A stretch of DNA of 64,000 nt from Alistipes communis. GTDB lineage: Bacteria > Bacteroidota > Bacteroidia > Bacteroidales > Rikenellaceae. Position 1 is the first letter of the stretch. Each line of letters begins with the position of its first letter. Location of the stretch: the NCBI RefSeq assembly GCF_006542665.1, contig NZ_AP019735.1, forward strand, positions 620,001 to 684,000, written 5' to 3'. The translations under genes were made by a program, and so were the position numbers. Shown piece by piece: positions 47,005 to 55,104 of the stretch. The notes below the pieces were generated by a model. That model was not told where the DNA came from. It saw only the letters and a program-made list of their open reading frames with translations, and did not search any database.

Positions 47005-47421
47005 ATGAAAACGCTCGCTATCGATTCGCTCGACGACCTTCCCGACGCGGCCGAAGCCGTCATCGACGCCCTGGCAGGCCGCACGGTGGTCGCCTTTCGG
47101 GGCGAAATGGGCGCCGGCAAGACGACCCTCATCGGCGCGATCCTCGACCGTCTGGGTTCCGCCGACACGGTCACCAGCCCCACCTTCGCACTGGTCAACC
47201 AGTACGACACGGCCGACGGACGCCCCGTCTTCCACTTCGACTTCTACCGCATCGACCGCATCGAGGAGGCCTACGACTTCGGCTACGAAGAGTATTTCTA
47301 TTCGGGCAACCTCTGTCTGGTGGAGTGGCCCGAAAAAATCGAGGAGCTGCTCCCCGACGACACGATGACGGTTCGCATCCGCGTGGACGGCCCCGAGCAG
47401 CGCACGCTGTTCATCGACTGA
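47005..47421 (+). CDS. tsaE: tRNA t6A threonylcarbamoyl complex ATPase
   Basis: A 138-residue P-loop ATPase with Walker A GEMGAGKTT and the typical SPTFALVNQYD, FHFDFYRI and VEWPEKIEELLP segments. It drives the TsaB-TsaD complex making t6A37 in ANN-decoding tRNAs. It begins 2 bp after the PorX-like gene, so the two are translationally close. Confidence 0.95.
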   Translation: MKTLAIDSLDDLPDAAEAVIDALAGRTVVAFRGEMGAGKTTLIGAILDRLGSADTVTSPTFALVNQYDTADGRPVFHFDFYRIDRIEEAYDFGYEEYFYSGNLCLVEWPEKIEELLPDDTMTVRIRVDGPEQRTLFID

Positions 47422-47489
47422 GGCGGCCCGACGAACCGGCAGGGCGGCGCACTGTCGCAGTGCGCGCCGTGTCGTTCGCCCCGCAGGGG

Positions 47490-47804
47490 TCAGATGCGCG
47501 GTTTCTGCACGAGGCGGATCACCAGCGAAAGCGCATAGATCATCATGCCGTACATCACGGGGATCAACGACACCTTGAACCCGTTCAACAGCAACCCGAC
47601 CGAAGGCCACTCGCCGACCTCGGCGACGACACCGGCCGCCTGAAACAGCCCCGCAAACTGCCAAAAGCAGCCTGTGACCAACGCCAGCAGGCCGATTTCA
47701 CGCACCCACGCGGGGGCTTTCCACGCCGCGAAAAAGAGACAGACCAACTCGACGGAGAGCAGCGACATCGCGCCCGGACCGCCTGCAATGAAAAGATCGA
47801 ACAT
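47490..47804 (-). CDS. Small membrane protein, ExbB/TolQ-like appearance
   Basis: A 104-residue protein with three hydrophobic segments (LLSVELVCLFFAAW, IGLLALVTGCFWQFAGLFQA, VSLIPVMYGMMIYALSLVI). The MYGMMIYALSLVIRL end resembles MotA/TolQ/ExbB proton-channel family members, but the protein is shorter. I chose ATG 47804; the ORF extends further but the upstream part is not membrane-like. Converges on tsaE. Confidence 0.6.
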   Translation of the reverse strand: MFDLFIAGGPGAMSLLSVELVCLFFAAWKAPAWVREIGLLALVTGCFWQFAGLFQAAGVVAEVGEWPSVGLLLNGFKVSLIPVMYGMMIYALSLVIRLVQKPRI

Positions 47805-48005
47805 AACGCACGGATTTTTAAGGTTCAACAATTCGGGGAATCCCCGCTGCAAAGATAGGCCGAACGCCGCACGCAGCCAAACGATCGGGCCGTCGAATCC
47901 CCCTCTCGCAGTGCAGAATCCCGTCGTCGCGCTTTTCCGGCGCCGGCGCACGGCGGAATCGGCCGAAAATCGCTACCTTTGCGTTCGCAAACCGACCGTC
48001 CGCAC

Positions 48006-48761
48006 ATGAAACGACTCTTCCCGCTGTTTTCGGCCCTCGCCGCCGTGCCGTTCGTGGCGCTGCTGCTCGTCAGCCTCGGTTACACCCTCGGCGAAGCGTC
48101 GCTGCTGGCCGTCATGTTCCTGCCCGGTCTGTTCGCCTTCCGCCATTTCCTGCCGCAAATCCGGTTCGCCGAACGACGGCGCGGGGCCCTGCAACTGTTC
48201 TATCTGACGGGGGCCGTCCTCACCTTCGAGTACGTCGCCCTGATGCTGACGAATTTCTACCTGCGCTACAACGCCTCCGTCTGGCGCTACGACATCACGA
48301 TGTCCGATCTGCTGCAAAACCCGCTCTTCATCCTGCTGCTGCTCGCCGCCTGCGCGCTGCCGATGCACTGGATCGAACGCCGCTGCAACACACAGCCCGC
48401 CCGCGACCGCTACGTCGAATTCATCTCCGACCGCCGCCGCGTCCGCCTCGAAACGGAGCGGATCTCCTACCTCGAATCCAACGATTCGGAGGTGTGGATC
48501 CACACCTCGACCGGCGAATCCCTACGCACCAAGACCAAGATTTCGCAGTGGGAGCAGCAGCTCGACGACCGCTTCCTGCGCATCCACCGCTCCTATATCG
48601 TCAACGCCGACCGCGTCGCAAGGCACACGGCCGGCGCGGTGGTCGTCGACGGACGAACGCTCGAGGTTTCGCGCAAATACCGCGACAGCGTCCGCGCGGC
48701 GATCCCCGAAAGCGCGCCGTCCGCCCGCGTCCGGCACATTTCGAACGACAAGCCCTCCTGA
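48006..48761 (+). CDS. Membrane-anchored LytTR transcriptional regulator
   Basis: A 251-residue regulator. The N-terminal ~130 residues hold four hydrophobic helices (LVSLGYTLGEASLLAVMFLP, LFYLTGAVLTFEYVALML, LFILLLLAACALPM). The C-terminal domain is LytTR-type DNA-binding: ISYLESNDSEVWIHTSTGE, FLRIHRSYIVN, then GRTLEVSRKYRD. There is no receiver domain, so it is a one-component membrane-bound regulator. Signal unknown. The SRPBCC gene follows with its own promoter. Confidence 0.85.
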   Translation: MKRLFPLFSALAAVPFVALLLVSLGYTLGEASLLAVMFLPGLFAFRHFLPQIRFAERRRGALQLFYLTGAVLTFEYVALMLTNFYLRYNASVWRYDITMSDLLQNPLFILLLLAACALPMHWIERRCNTQPARDRYVEFISDRRRVRLETERISYLESNDSEVWIHTSTGESLRTKTKISQWEQQLDDRFLRIHRSYIVNADRVARHTAGAVVVDGRTLEVSRKYRDSVRAAIPESAPSARVRHISNDKPS

Positions 48762-48773
48762 GCGGTGCGAAAG

Positions 48774-48804
48774 TTGGACGATTCCGGAAAAATCGTTATT
48801 TTTG
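48774..48804 (+). promoter_or_regulatory. Promoter of SRPBCC gene
   Basis: TTG at 48774-48776, 20 bp, TATTTTTG at 48797-48804, 24 bp before the ATG at 48828. Confidence 0.6.
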
Positions 48805-48827
48805 CTCCTCCGAAAACAACTACGATC

Positions 48828-49244
48828 ATGCAGGAATATACCTCCCGCCAACAGCAGATCCGCCGCTCGGCGCAGCAGATCTACGACGTCGTCAGCCGAT
48901 TCGACAACCTCACCCCCGCCCTGGCCGACCGGGTCGAGGAGTGGCAGGCCGACGAAGACACCTGTTCGTTCAAGGCCAAAGGCTTCACCGTGAAGCTGCG
49001 CATCGCCGAAAAGGAGGCGCCCAAGACGATCAAGATCGTCGGCGGCGACGGCGGCGTACCGATGGATTTCGCCTTCTGGCTGCAACTCAAAGAGGTGGCA
49101 CCCTACGACACGCGGATGCGGCTGGTGCTGCACATCGACCTGAACATGATGATGCGCATGATGATCGGCTCGAAGATTCAGGGTGCGATCGACCAGATCG
49201 CCGAGGCGCTCGCCAAGTCGTTCAACGCCGCCCCGCAGGTCTGA
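48828..49244 (+). CDS. SRPBCC (START-like) family protein
   Basis: A 138-residue protein (ATG 48828) with a START/polyketide-cyclase-like fold: an N-terminal helix region YTSRQQQIRRSAQQIYDVVS, followed by beta strands and a long C-terminal amphipathic helix (MIGSKIQGAIDQIAEALAKSF). In Bacteroides a protein like this is usually near pyrE and a Nudix gene. Here a repeat array and the TIR-MORN gene separate it from the Nudix gene at 52045. Ligand unknown. Confidence 0.8.
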   Translation: MQEYTSRQQQIRRSAQQIYDVVSRFDNLTPALADRVEEWQADEDTCSFKAKGFTVKLRIAEKEAPKTIKIVGGDGGVPMDFAFWLQLKEVAPYDTRMRLVLHIDLNMMMRMMIGSKIQGAIDQIAEALAKSFNAAPQV

Positions 49245-49281
49245 GCGGACGCCGCCCGCAGGGCGAGCGAGGAAGGCCGTG

Positions 49282-49998
49282 AGGGCCTGCACCGGAGGTG
49301 CAAAGGCCCTCACGGACGGACGAGCCTCGCTTTTCGCAAGAAAAGCCGTCCGCCATACCGCCACAGGCGAAACGGAGTCCGCAGGACGACGTAGCGCCGC
49401 CAATCCCGCAGCAATCGAAAGAGCAGGACGAGGAGGGCCTGCACCGGAGGTGCGAAGGCCCTCACGGACGGACGAGCCTCGCTTTTCGCAAGAAAAGCCG
49501 TCCGCCATACCGCCACAGGCGAAACGGAGTCCGCAGGACGACGTAGCGCCGCCAATCCCGCAGCAATCGAAAGAGCAGGACGAGGAGGGCCTGCACCGGA
49601 GGTGCGAAGGCCCTCACGGACGGACGAGCCTCGCTTTTCGCAAGAAAAGCCGTCCGCCATACCGCCACAGGCGAAACGGAGTCCGCAGGACGACGTAGCG
49701 CCGCCAATCCCGCAGCAATCGAAAGAGCAGGACGAGGAGGGCCTGCACCGGAGGTGCGAAGGCCCTCACGGACGGACGAGCCTCGCTTTTCGCAAGAAAA
49801 GCCGTCCGCCATACCGCCACAGGCGAAACGGAGTCCGCAGGACGACGTAGCGCCGCCAATCCCGCAGCAATCGAAAGAGCAGGACGAGGAGGGCCTGCAC
49901 CGGAGGTGCGAAGGCCCTCACGGACGGACGAGCCTCGCTTTTCGCAAGAAAAGCCGTCCGCCATACCGCCACAGGCGAAACGGAGTCCGCAGGACGAC
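49282..49998. repeat. 152-bp tandem repeat array, ~4.7 units
   Basis: Near-identical units begin at 49282, 49434, 49586, 49738 and 49890 (the last ends near 49998). Each unit carries two hairpins: AGGGCCT-GCACC/GGTGC-AGGCCCT, and GGACGG...GCTTTT/AAAAGC...CCGTCC. 152 is not a multiple of three, so ORFs across the array rotate frame and are not real. There are no unique spacers, so it is not CRISPR. It fills most of the 885-bp gap between the SRPBCC and TIR-MORN genes. Confidence 0.95.
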
Positions 49999-50060
49999 TG
50001 GCACCGTCCGGCAAACGTCACGGTCCGCATCGGCCGACGCTGCCGATCCTTTTTTCCGAC

Positions 50061-50082
50061 GGCGGGATTTTGAAATCCCGCC
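50061..50082. promoter_or_regulatory. Palindrome overlapping the TIR-MORN -33 box
   Basis: GGCGGGATTT-TG-AAATCCCGCC: 10-bp arms with a 2-nt loop. The loop and arm end contain TTTG (50069-50072), the likely -33 element. It may be an operator or a terminator for transcripts leaving the repeat array. Confidence 0.5.
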
Positions 50083-50099
50083 GAAATACGTTATATTTG
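50069..50099 (+). promoter_or_regulatory. Promoter of TIR-MORN gene
   Basis: TTTG at 50069-50072, 19 bp, TATATTTG at 50092-50099: a consensus match, 31 bp before the ATG. Confidence 0.7.
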
Positions 50100-50129
50100 T
50101 AAGAACTATCAACCACCAATACTCGGCTC

Positions 50130-51977
50130 ATGGCACACCACGTTTTCATCAGTTACGCAAGTAAAAACAAACAACTGGCCGATGCGCTCTGCCACACGCT
50201 GGAACAACACCGCATCTCCTGCTGGATCGCCCCGCGCGACGTCCTGCCCGGAGAGCCCTACGCCCGCGAAATCATCCGCGGCATCCGCGACTGCCAGATC
50301 ATCGTGCTGATCTATACCAACGACTCCAACGCATCGGAGCACGTGCTCAACGAGATCGACAAGGCGTTCAACTACGGGAAGGTCATCATCCCCTTCATCG
50401 CCGACGATACGCGCATGAGCGACGAGTTCGACTACTACCTCAGCCGCAAGCACTGGCTCACGGCCTTTCCCAACCCCGAACAGCACTTCGCCAAATTGGT
50501 GGAATCGATCGCCCGGACGCTGAAACTCGACACGACGCCCGTCGTGACACCGCCTCCGACACCCACGCCGCCGCCTGCCACGACGACTCCGCCGCCCGCA
50601 GTGCCGCGCCCGACGATTACTCCTGTCGACGTTCCGCGCCCGCTGGCCGAACGCAATCGCACACGCGGCAAACAGAACTACGACAACGGCGACAGCTACG
50701 AAGGTGAACTCTTCGACAACAAACGCGACGGGCAGGGCACCTACACATGGAAAGACGGAGACAAATACGTCGGCGATTTCATCGATAACCAGCGCACCGG
50801 AAAGGGCACCTTCTACTGGGTCGACGGAGAGCGTTACGAAGGCGAGTTCCTCAACGGAAACCGGCACGGCCGCGGCATCTATTTCTTCAAGAACGGCAAC
50901 CGCTACGAAGGCGATTTCCGCGAAGGGAAACGCACGGGCCGCGGCACGTTCCAATGGGCCGACGGAGACCGTTACGAAGGCGAGTTCATCGACGGCGACC
51001 GCACCGGCAAAGGCTCCTACTACTGGAAGAGCGGCTCCCACTACGACGGCGACTTCATCAAGGGCAGCCGCACGGGCAAGGGCTCCTACTACTGGGCCGA
51101 CGGAGACCGCTACGTGGGCGATTTCGCCGACGACAAACTCCACGGCCAGGGCGTCTACTACTACAAGGACGGCACCCGCTACGAAGGCACCTTCGCGGAG
51201 GACAAGCGCACCGGCCGCGGTACGTTCTACTGGCCCGACGGAGACCGTTACGAGGGCGATTTCATCAACGGCGAACGCACGGGCAAAGGCTCCTACTACT
51301 GGGCCGACGGCGATCGCTACGAAGGGGATTTCGTCAAGGGAAAATGCCACGGGACGGGTACCTACTACTACAAGAGCGGGAACCGTTATACCGGCGCTTT
51401 CGTCGACGACAAGCGCACCGGCAAAGGTACGTTCTACTGGGCCGACGGCGATCGCTACGAAGGCGACTTCGTCGAGGGGAAATGCCACGGCAAGGGTACC
51501 TACCATTGGAATTCGGGCAACTATTACGTCGGCGACTGGGTCAACGACGAACGCACCGGCAAGGGCGTTTATTACTGGGTCGACGGCGACCGCTACGAAG
51601 GCGACTTCATCGAGGGCTCGCGCACGGGAAAAGGATGTTACTACTGGCCGGACGGCGACCGTTACGAGGGCGACTTCGTCGAGGGAAAGAGTCATGGCAA
51701 GGGTACCTACTACTGGGCCAACGGAAACAAATACGTCGGCGACTGGGTCGCCGACAAACGCACCGGCAAGGGTGTCTTCTACTGGACCAGCGGCGACCGC
51801 TACGAGGGAGATTTCGTCGAGGGAAAATTCAACGGCGAGGGCATCTACTACTGGGCCGACGGAGACCGTTACGAGGGAGAGTTCTCGGACGGCGATTTCC
51901 ACGGTTACGGTATTAAATACCATGCCGACGGCACCCGCCAGGCCGGCCGGTGGGAACACGACAATTTCGTGGGATAA
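50130..51977 (+). CDS. TIR-MORN repeat protein
   Basis: A 615-residue protein with three parts. The TIR domain (1-130) has HVFISYA, the CWIAPRDVLPGEPYA loop region and Glu75 (HVLNEIDKAF) in the position of the NADase catalytic Glu. A Pro/Thr linker covers about 135-170. Then come 18 full MORN repeats of 23 residues (consensus DGDRYEGDFxxGxRTGKGxYYW) plus a partial one. Bacterial TIR domains of this type cleave NAD+ or make cyclic ADP-ribose signals, often in phage defence; MORN arrays bind membranes or proteins. It is a single gene with its own promoter. Activity and role are inferred. Confidence 0.92.
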   Translation: MAHHVFISYASKNKQLADALCHTLEQHRISCWIAPRDVLPGEPYAREIIRGIRDCQIIVLIYTNDSNASEHVLNEIDKAFNYGKVIIPFIADDTRMSDEFDYYLSRKHWLTAFPNPEQHFAKLVESIARTLKLDTTPVVTPPPTPTPPPATTTPPPAVPRPTITPVDVPRPLAERNRTRGKQNYDNGDSYEGELFDNKRDGQGTYTWKDGDKYVGDFIDNQRTGKGTFYWVDGERYEGEFLNGNRHGRGIYFFKNGNRYEGDFREGKRTGRGTFQWADGDRYEGEFIDGDRTGKGSYYWKSGSHYDGDFIKGSRTGKGSYYWADGDRYVGDFADDKLHGQGVYYYKDGTRYEGTFAEDKRTGRGTFYWPDGDRYEGDFINGERTGKGSYYWADGDRYEGDFVKGKCHGTGTYYYKSGNRYTGAFVDDKRTGKGTFYWADGDRYEGDFVEGKCHGKGTYHWNSGNYYVGDWVNDERTGKGVYYWVDGDRYEGDFIEGSRTGKGCYYWPDGDRYEGDFVEGKSHGKGTYYWANGNKYVGDWVADKRTGKGVFYWTSGDRYEGDFVEGKFNGEGIYYWADGDRYEGEFSDGDFHGYGIKYHADGTRQAGRWEHDNFVG

Positions 51978-51990
51978 ACGACCTTATCGA

Positions 51991-52026
51991 AAAAGCGGAC
52001 GTCCGACGATTCAGACGCCCGCTTTT
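51991..52026. terminator. Convergent terminator TIR-MORN / Nudix
   Basis: AAAAGCGGaCGTC pairs with GACGcCCGCTTTT, between the two convergent genes. The A/T ends of the stem give U-runs in both directions. Confidence 0.65.
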
Positions 52027-52044
52027 CCAATCCCTTCTGCCCGC

Positions 52045-52635
52045 CTACAATTTGGCGAAAACCCGCCGGATAGTCGGAAAAGTCTGCTGCAAATGCAGTT
52101 CTACCTCGTCAGGCGTACACCAGCATACGCGGTCGATCCCCTCTTCGGTCTGCGGCCGGAGCGTCGCGTCGGCCGCGGCTGCCATCTCGAACCAATGGGT
52201 GCGTTTCATCTCCCACTCCCCGCGTAACTGGTAACAATGGAGCGTGTCGCACAGGTGACGTCGGATCGAAGCCGCGACGCCCGTCTCCTCCCGAACCTCG
52301 CGCAGGGCGCACGCCTCGATCGTCTCGCCCCGCTCCCAATGCCCCTTGGGCAGATCCCAACGGCCGTTGCGGTAGATCATCAGCCGCTCGCCGCGGTCGT
52401 TGACGACCGCGCCTCCGGCCGCCTCGACGAGCCGGAACGCCGCGGCGAAGGCCGCGAAACAGCGGTCGGGGTCGGGAGTCACGACCGCCACGAAATTGAA
52501 TGTTTCCAAAAAATTGAGTATCTTCGCCTGCGGAAGCGTCGTGCCGGCTTCGAGCGGAATCTCATGGTAAGGCTCTCCGACGGGACGCGATGAAAAAAGC
52601 AGAATCTTATCGGCGAAATAGATCGTTCGGCACAT
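52045..52635 (-). CDS. Nudix hydrolase
   Basis: A 196-residue protein. The complete Nudix box G-x5-E-x7-REVREE-x-GV lies at about residues 109-131 (GHWERGETIEACALREVREE), so it hydrolyses a nucleoside diphosphate linked to another group. An N-terminal ~80-residue extension (MCRTIYFADKILLFSS) is typical of the Bacteroidota group. Start ATG 52635. The much longer in-frame extension upstream is antisense to the S9 peptidase and is not real. Confidence 0.9.
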   Translation of the reverse strand: MCRTIYFADKILLFSSRPVGEPYHEIPLEAGTTLPQAKILNFLETFNFVAVVTPDPDRCFAAFAAAFRLVEAAGGAVVNDRGERLMIYRNGRWDLPKGHWERGETIEACALREVREETGVAASIRRHLCDTLHCYQLRGEWEMKRTHWFEMAAAADATLRPQTEEGIDRVCWCTPDEVELHLQQTFPTIRRVFAKL

Positions 52636-52680
52636 GAAGCATACGATTTGTTCCGGCAAAAGTACGAAGATTTGAACGAA

Positions 52681-54879
52681 ATGAAGAAACCCAACTCGGC
52701 AAATATGAAAAAATTTTTCCTGCTTATGGCATGTACGGTTCTGGGACTCGGCTCCTGTACGGAGCGGCCCCGACCTCTCGAAATCGACAACGCGCTCACG
52801 GCCGAAGAGATCGCCGCGGGACGTTTCACCCCGGAGGTGATGTGGAAGATGGGAAGGCTCGGAGGGTCGCAGCTTTCGCCCGACGGCAAATGGCTCGTCT
52901 ACACGGTCACCTATTACAATCTCGGCGAGAACCGCGGCGTGACGGCGCTTTACCTGCGCGACATGGCATCGGGCGAGGTGCGCCAGCTGACCGACCACAC
53001 GTCGAACAACACGTCGCCGGCGTGGTCGGCCGACGGGCGCACGCTCTATTTCCTGTCGGACCGCAGCGGCACGCAGCAGGTATGGCGCATGGCCGCCGCG
53101 GGCGGCGAGCCGCAGCAGGTGACCGCCTTCGACGCCGACGTCGAGGGCTTCGGCGTCAACAAGCCCGGCGATGCGATCTGGTACGTGCAGACGGTAGCCG
53201 TCCCCGGCGCCGAGAAGTGTTCGGCCGACCTCTATAAGGACATGCCCCGGTCGAAAGCGCACATCTACGACGATCTGATGGCCCGCCACTGGAACTATTG
53301 GGACGAGGGGCGCTACCGCCACCTCTTCATCGCCGCCCTCACCGACGGCAAAGCCGCCGAGGGCGTCGACATCGTAGGCGCCGACGCGGCGTGGGACGTA
53401 CCCACGGCGCCCTACTTCGACACGGCCGAGATCGCATGGAGCAACGCCGGCGACCGGCTGGCCTACACCTGCAAGCCCCTCACCGGCACCGACTACGCCC
53501 TTTCGACCGATTCGGACATCTTCGTCTACGACCGCGCGAGCGGCCGCACGGTCAACATCTGCAAGCCGATGGAGGGCCGCGTCCGCTTCAACGCCATGGT
53601 ACACCGCAATACGCCCTTCCCCGGCTATGACAAATACCCCGTCTGGTCGCCCGACGACCGCTACATCGCCTTCCGCTCGATGGCCACGCCCGGCTACGAA
53701 GCCGACAAGGAGCGCCTGATGCGCTACGACTGCCGCACGGCGGAGATCACCGACCTCACGCCCTCCTTCGACTACCACGCCACCAACGTGGCGTGGGCCG
53801 ACGACCGCACGCTGTGGTTCATCGCCCCGATGGAGGGAACCTACCAACTCTGCCGCCTCGCGCTGCCGGCCCCCGACGCCACGTGCGGCACCGTCGACCT
53901 GCCGAAGGTCGTCACGTCGGGCGACCACGACATCAACGCCTTCACGATGGCCGGCGGACGCATCGTCGCCGAAGTGACGACGATGCGCATGGCCACCGAA
54001 CAGTTCGAGGTCGACCCCGCCGACGGCAAGCTCACGCAACTCTCGGCCGTCAACAAGGAAATTTACGACCACATCCGCTTGGGAACGGTCGAAAAACGCT
54101 GGGTCGAGACCACCGACGGCAAGCGGATGCTGACGTGGGTCGTTCTGCCGCCCGACTTCGATCCGGCGAAGAAATACCCCACGCTGCTCTTCTGCGAGGG
54201 CGGCCCGCAGAGCGTCGTCTCGCAGGCGTGGAGCTACCGCTGGAACTTCGCGCTGATGGCCTCACAGGGCTACGTCGTCGTGGCGCCCAACCGCCGCGGC
54301 GTACCCTCGTTCGGGCAGGAGTGGCTCGAACAGATTTCGGGCGACTATTCGGGACAGAACATCCGCGACTACCTCTCGGCCATCGACGACGTGGCGCGCG
54401 AACCGTGGTGCGACCGCGACCGGCTGGGCTGCGTGGGCGCCTCCTACGGCGGTTATTCGGTCTATTTCCTGGCCGGCTGCCACCAGAAGCGCTTCAAGGC
54501 CTTCATCGCCCACTGCGGCATCTTCAACTTCGAGTCGATGTACGGCCAGACCGAGGAGCTGTTCTTCATCAACCACGACTACGGCGGGGCCTACTGGGAA
54601 AAGGATAACCCCACGGCCATGCGTTCCTACGCCAATTCGCCGCACAAGTTCGTCGACCGCTGGGACACGCCCATCCTGATCGTCACGGGCGAATACGACT
54701 TCCGCATCCCCTACACGCAGTCGCTCGAAGCCTTCACAGCCGCCCGTCTGCACGGCATACCGGCACGGCTCGTGGCCTTCGAGGACGAAGCGCACCAAGT
54801 ATTCAAGCCGCAGAACTCGGTGGTCTGGAACCGCGAATTCTTCGGCTGGCTCGACAAATACGTCAAGGAGGCCCGGTAG
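52681..54879 (+). CDS. S9 prolyl-oligopeptidase family lipoprotein
   Basis: A 732-residue serine peptidase (732 from ATG 52681; 724 if ATG 52705 is used, which gives MKKFFLLMACTVLGLGSC directly). Lipoprotein signal, an N-terminal beta-propeller with TolB/WD40-like strands (GGSQLSPDGKWLVYTVTY, SPAWSADGRTLYFLSDRSG), then the alpha/beta hydrolase domain with catalytic Ser588 (GASYGGYS), Asp673 (GEYDFRIPY) and His705 (EDEAHQVF). Probably a periplasmic or surface dipeptidyl peptidase. Divergent from Nudix, 45 bp apart. Confidence 0.92.
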   Translation: MKKPNSANMKKFFLLMACTVLGLGSCTERPRPLEIDNALTAEEIAAGRFTPEVMWKMGRLGGSQLSPDGKWLVYTVTYYNLGENRGVTALYLRDMASGEVRQLTDHTSNNTSPAWSADGRTLYFLSDRSGTQQVWRMAAAGGEPQQVTAFDADVEGFGVNKPGDAIWYVQTVAVPGAEKCSADLYKDMPRSKAHIYDDLMARHWNYWDEGRYRHLFIAALTDGKAAEGVDIVGADAAWDVPTAPYFDTAEIAWSNAGDRLAYTCKPLTGTDYALSTDSDIFVYDRASGRTVNICKPMEGRVRFNAMVHRNTPFPGYDKYPVWSPDDRYIAFRSMATPGYEADKERLMRYDCRTAEITDLTPSFDYHATNVAWADDRTLWFIAPMEGTYQLCRLALPAPDATCGTVDLPKVVTSGDHDINAFTMAGGRIVAEVTTMRMATEQFEVDPADGKLTQLSAVNKEIYDHIRLGTVEKRWVETTDGKRMLTWVVLPPDFDPAKKYPTLLFCEGGPQSVVSQAWSYRWNFALMASQGYVVVAPNRRGVPSFGQEWLEQISGDYSGQNIRDYLSAIDDVAREPWCDRDRLGCVGASYGGYSVYFLAGCHQKRFKAFIAHCGIFNFESMYGQTEELFFINHDYGGAYWEKDNPTAMRSYANSPHKFVDRWDTPILIVTGEYDFRIPYTQSLEAFTAARLHGIPARLVAFEDEAHQVFKPQNSVVWNREFFGWLDKYVKEAR

Positions 54880-54898
54880 CCTCTTCCGACGAGCCCCG

Positions 54899-54946
54899 CA
54901 TCGGGAGCGCACCCCTCCGGACAGGGATGCGTTCCCGATGTCGTTT
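54899..54946 (+). terminator. Terminator after S9 peptidase
   Basis: CATCGGGAgCGCA (54899-54911) pairs with TGCGtTCCCGATG (54928-54940), followed by TCGTTTT. Confidence 0.7.
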
Positions 54947-55022
54947 TACGATTACTCCGACCTGTTCATGATGAAAAACGGGGTGTTCGTTGAAATTTTT
55001 TCCTATATATTATCGAACCGGC

Positions 55023-55030
55023 TATTTTTG
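55023..55030 (+). promoter_or_regulatory. -7 box of DUF4493 surface operon
   Basis: TATTTTTG fits TAnnTTTG, 75 bp before the chosen ATG at 55105. No clean -33 TTTG at 19-20 bp. Confidence 0.5.
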
Positions 55031-55104
55031 TACACAAATTGAAAGTTGTGTTCAAACCGAAAAACGACGGCCGTCCCGCAGAAGGCCGCATCGAGATAAC
55101 GAAG

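Noticed and set aside
49282..49998. CRISPR array
   Set aside because: Units are contiguous identical 152-mers with no short repeat/unique spacer alternation and no cas genes nearby.
49310..50030. Several 82-138 residue ORFs on both strands in the tandem array
   Set aside because: They are the same repeat read in rotating frames (152 is not divisible by 3), with no start signals of their own.
52636..54072. 675-residue version of the Nudix protein
   Set aside because: The extra ~480 residues are antisense to the S9 peptidase; the Nudix protein starts at 52635.
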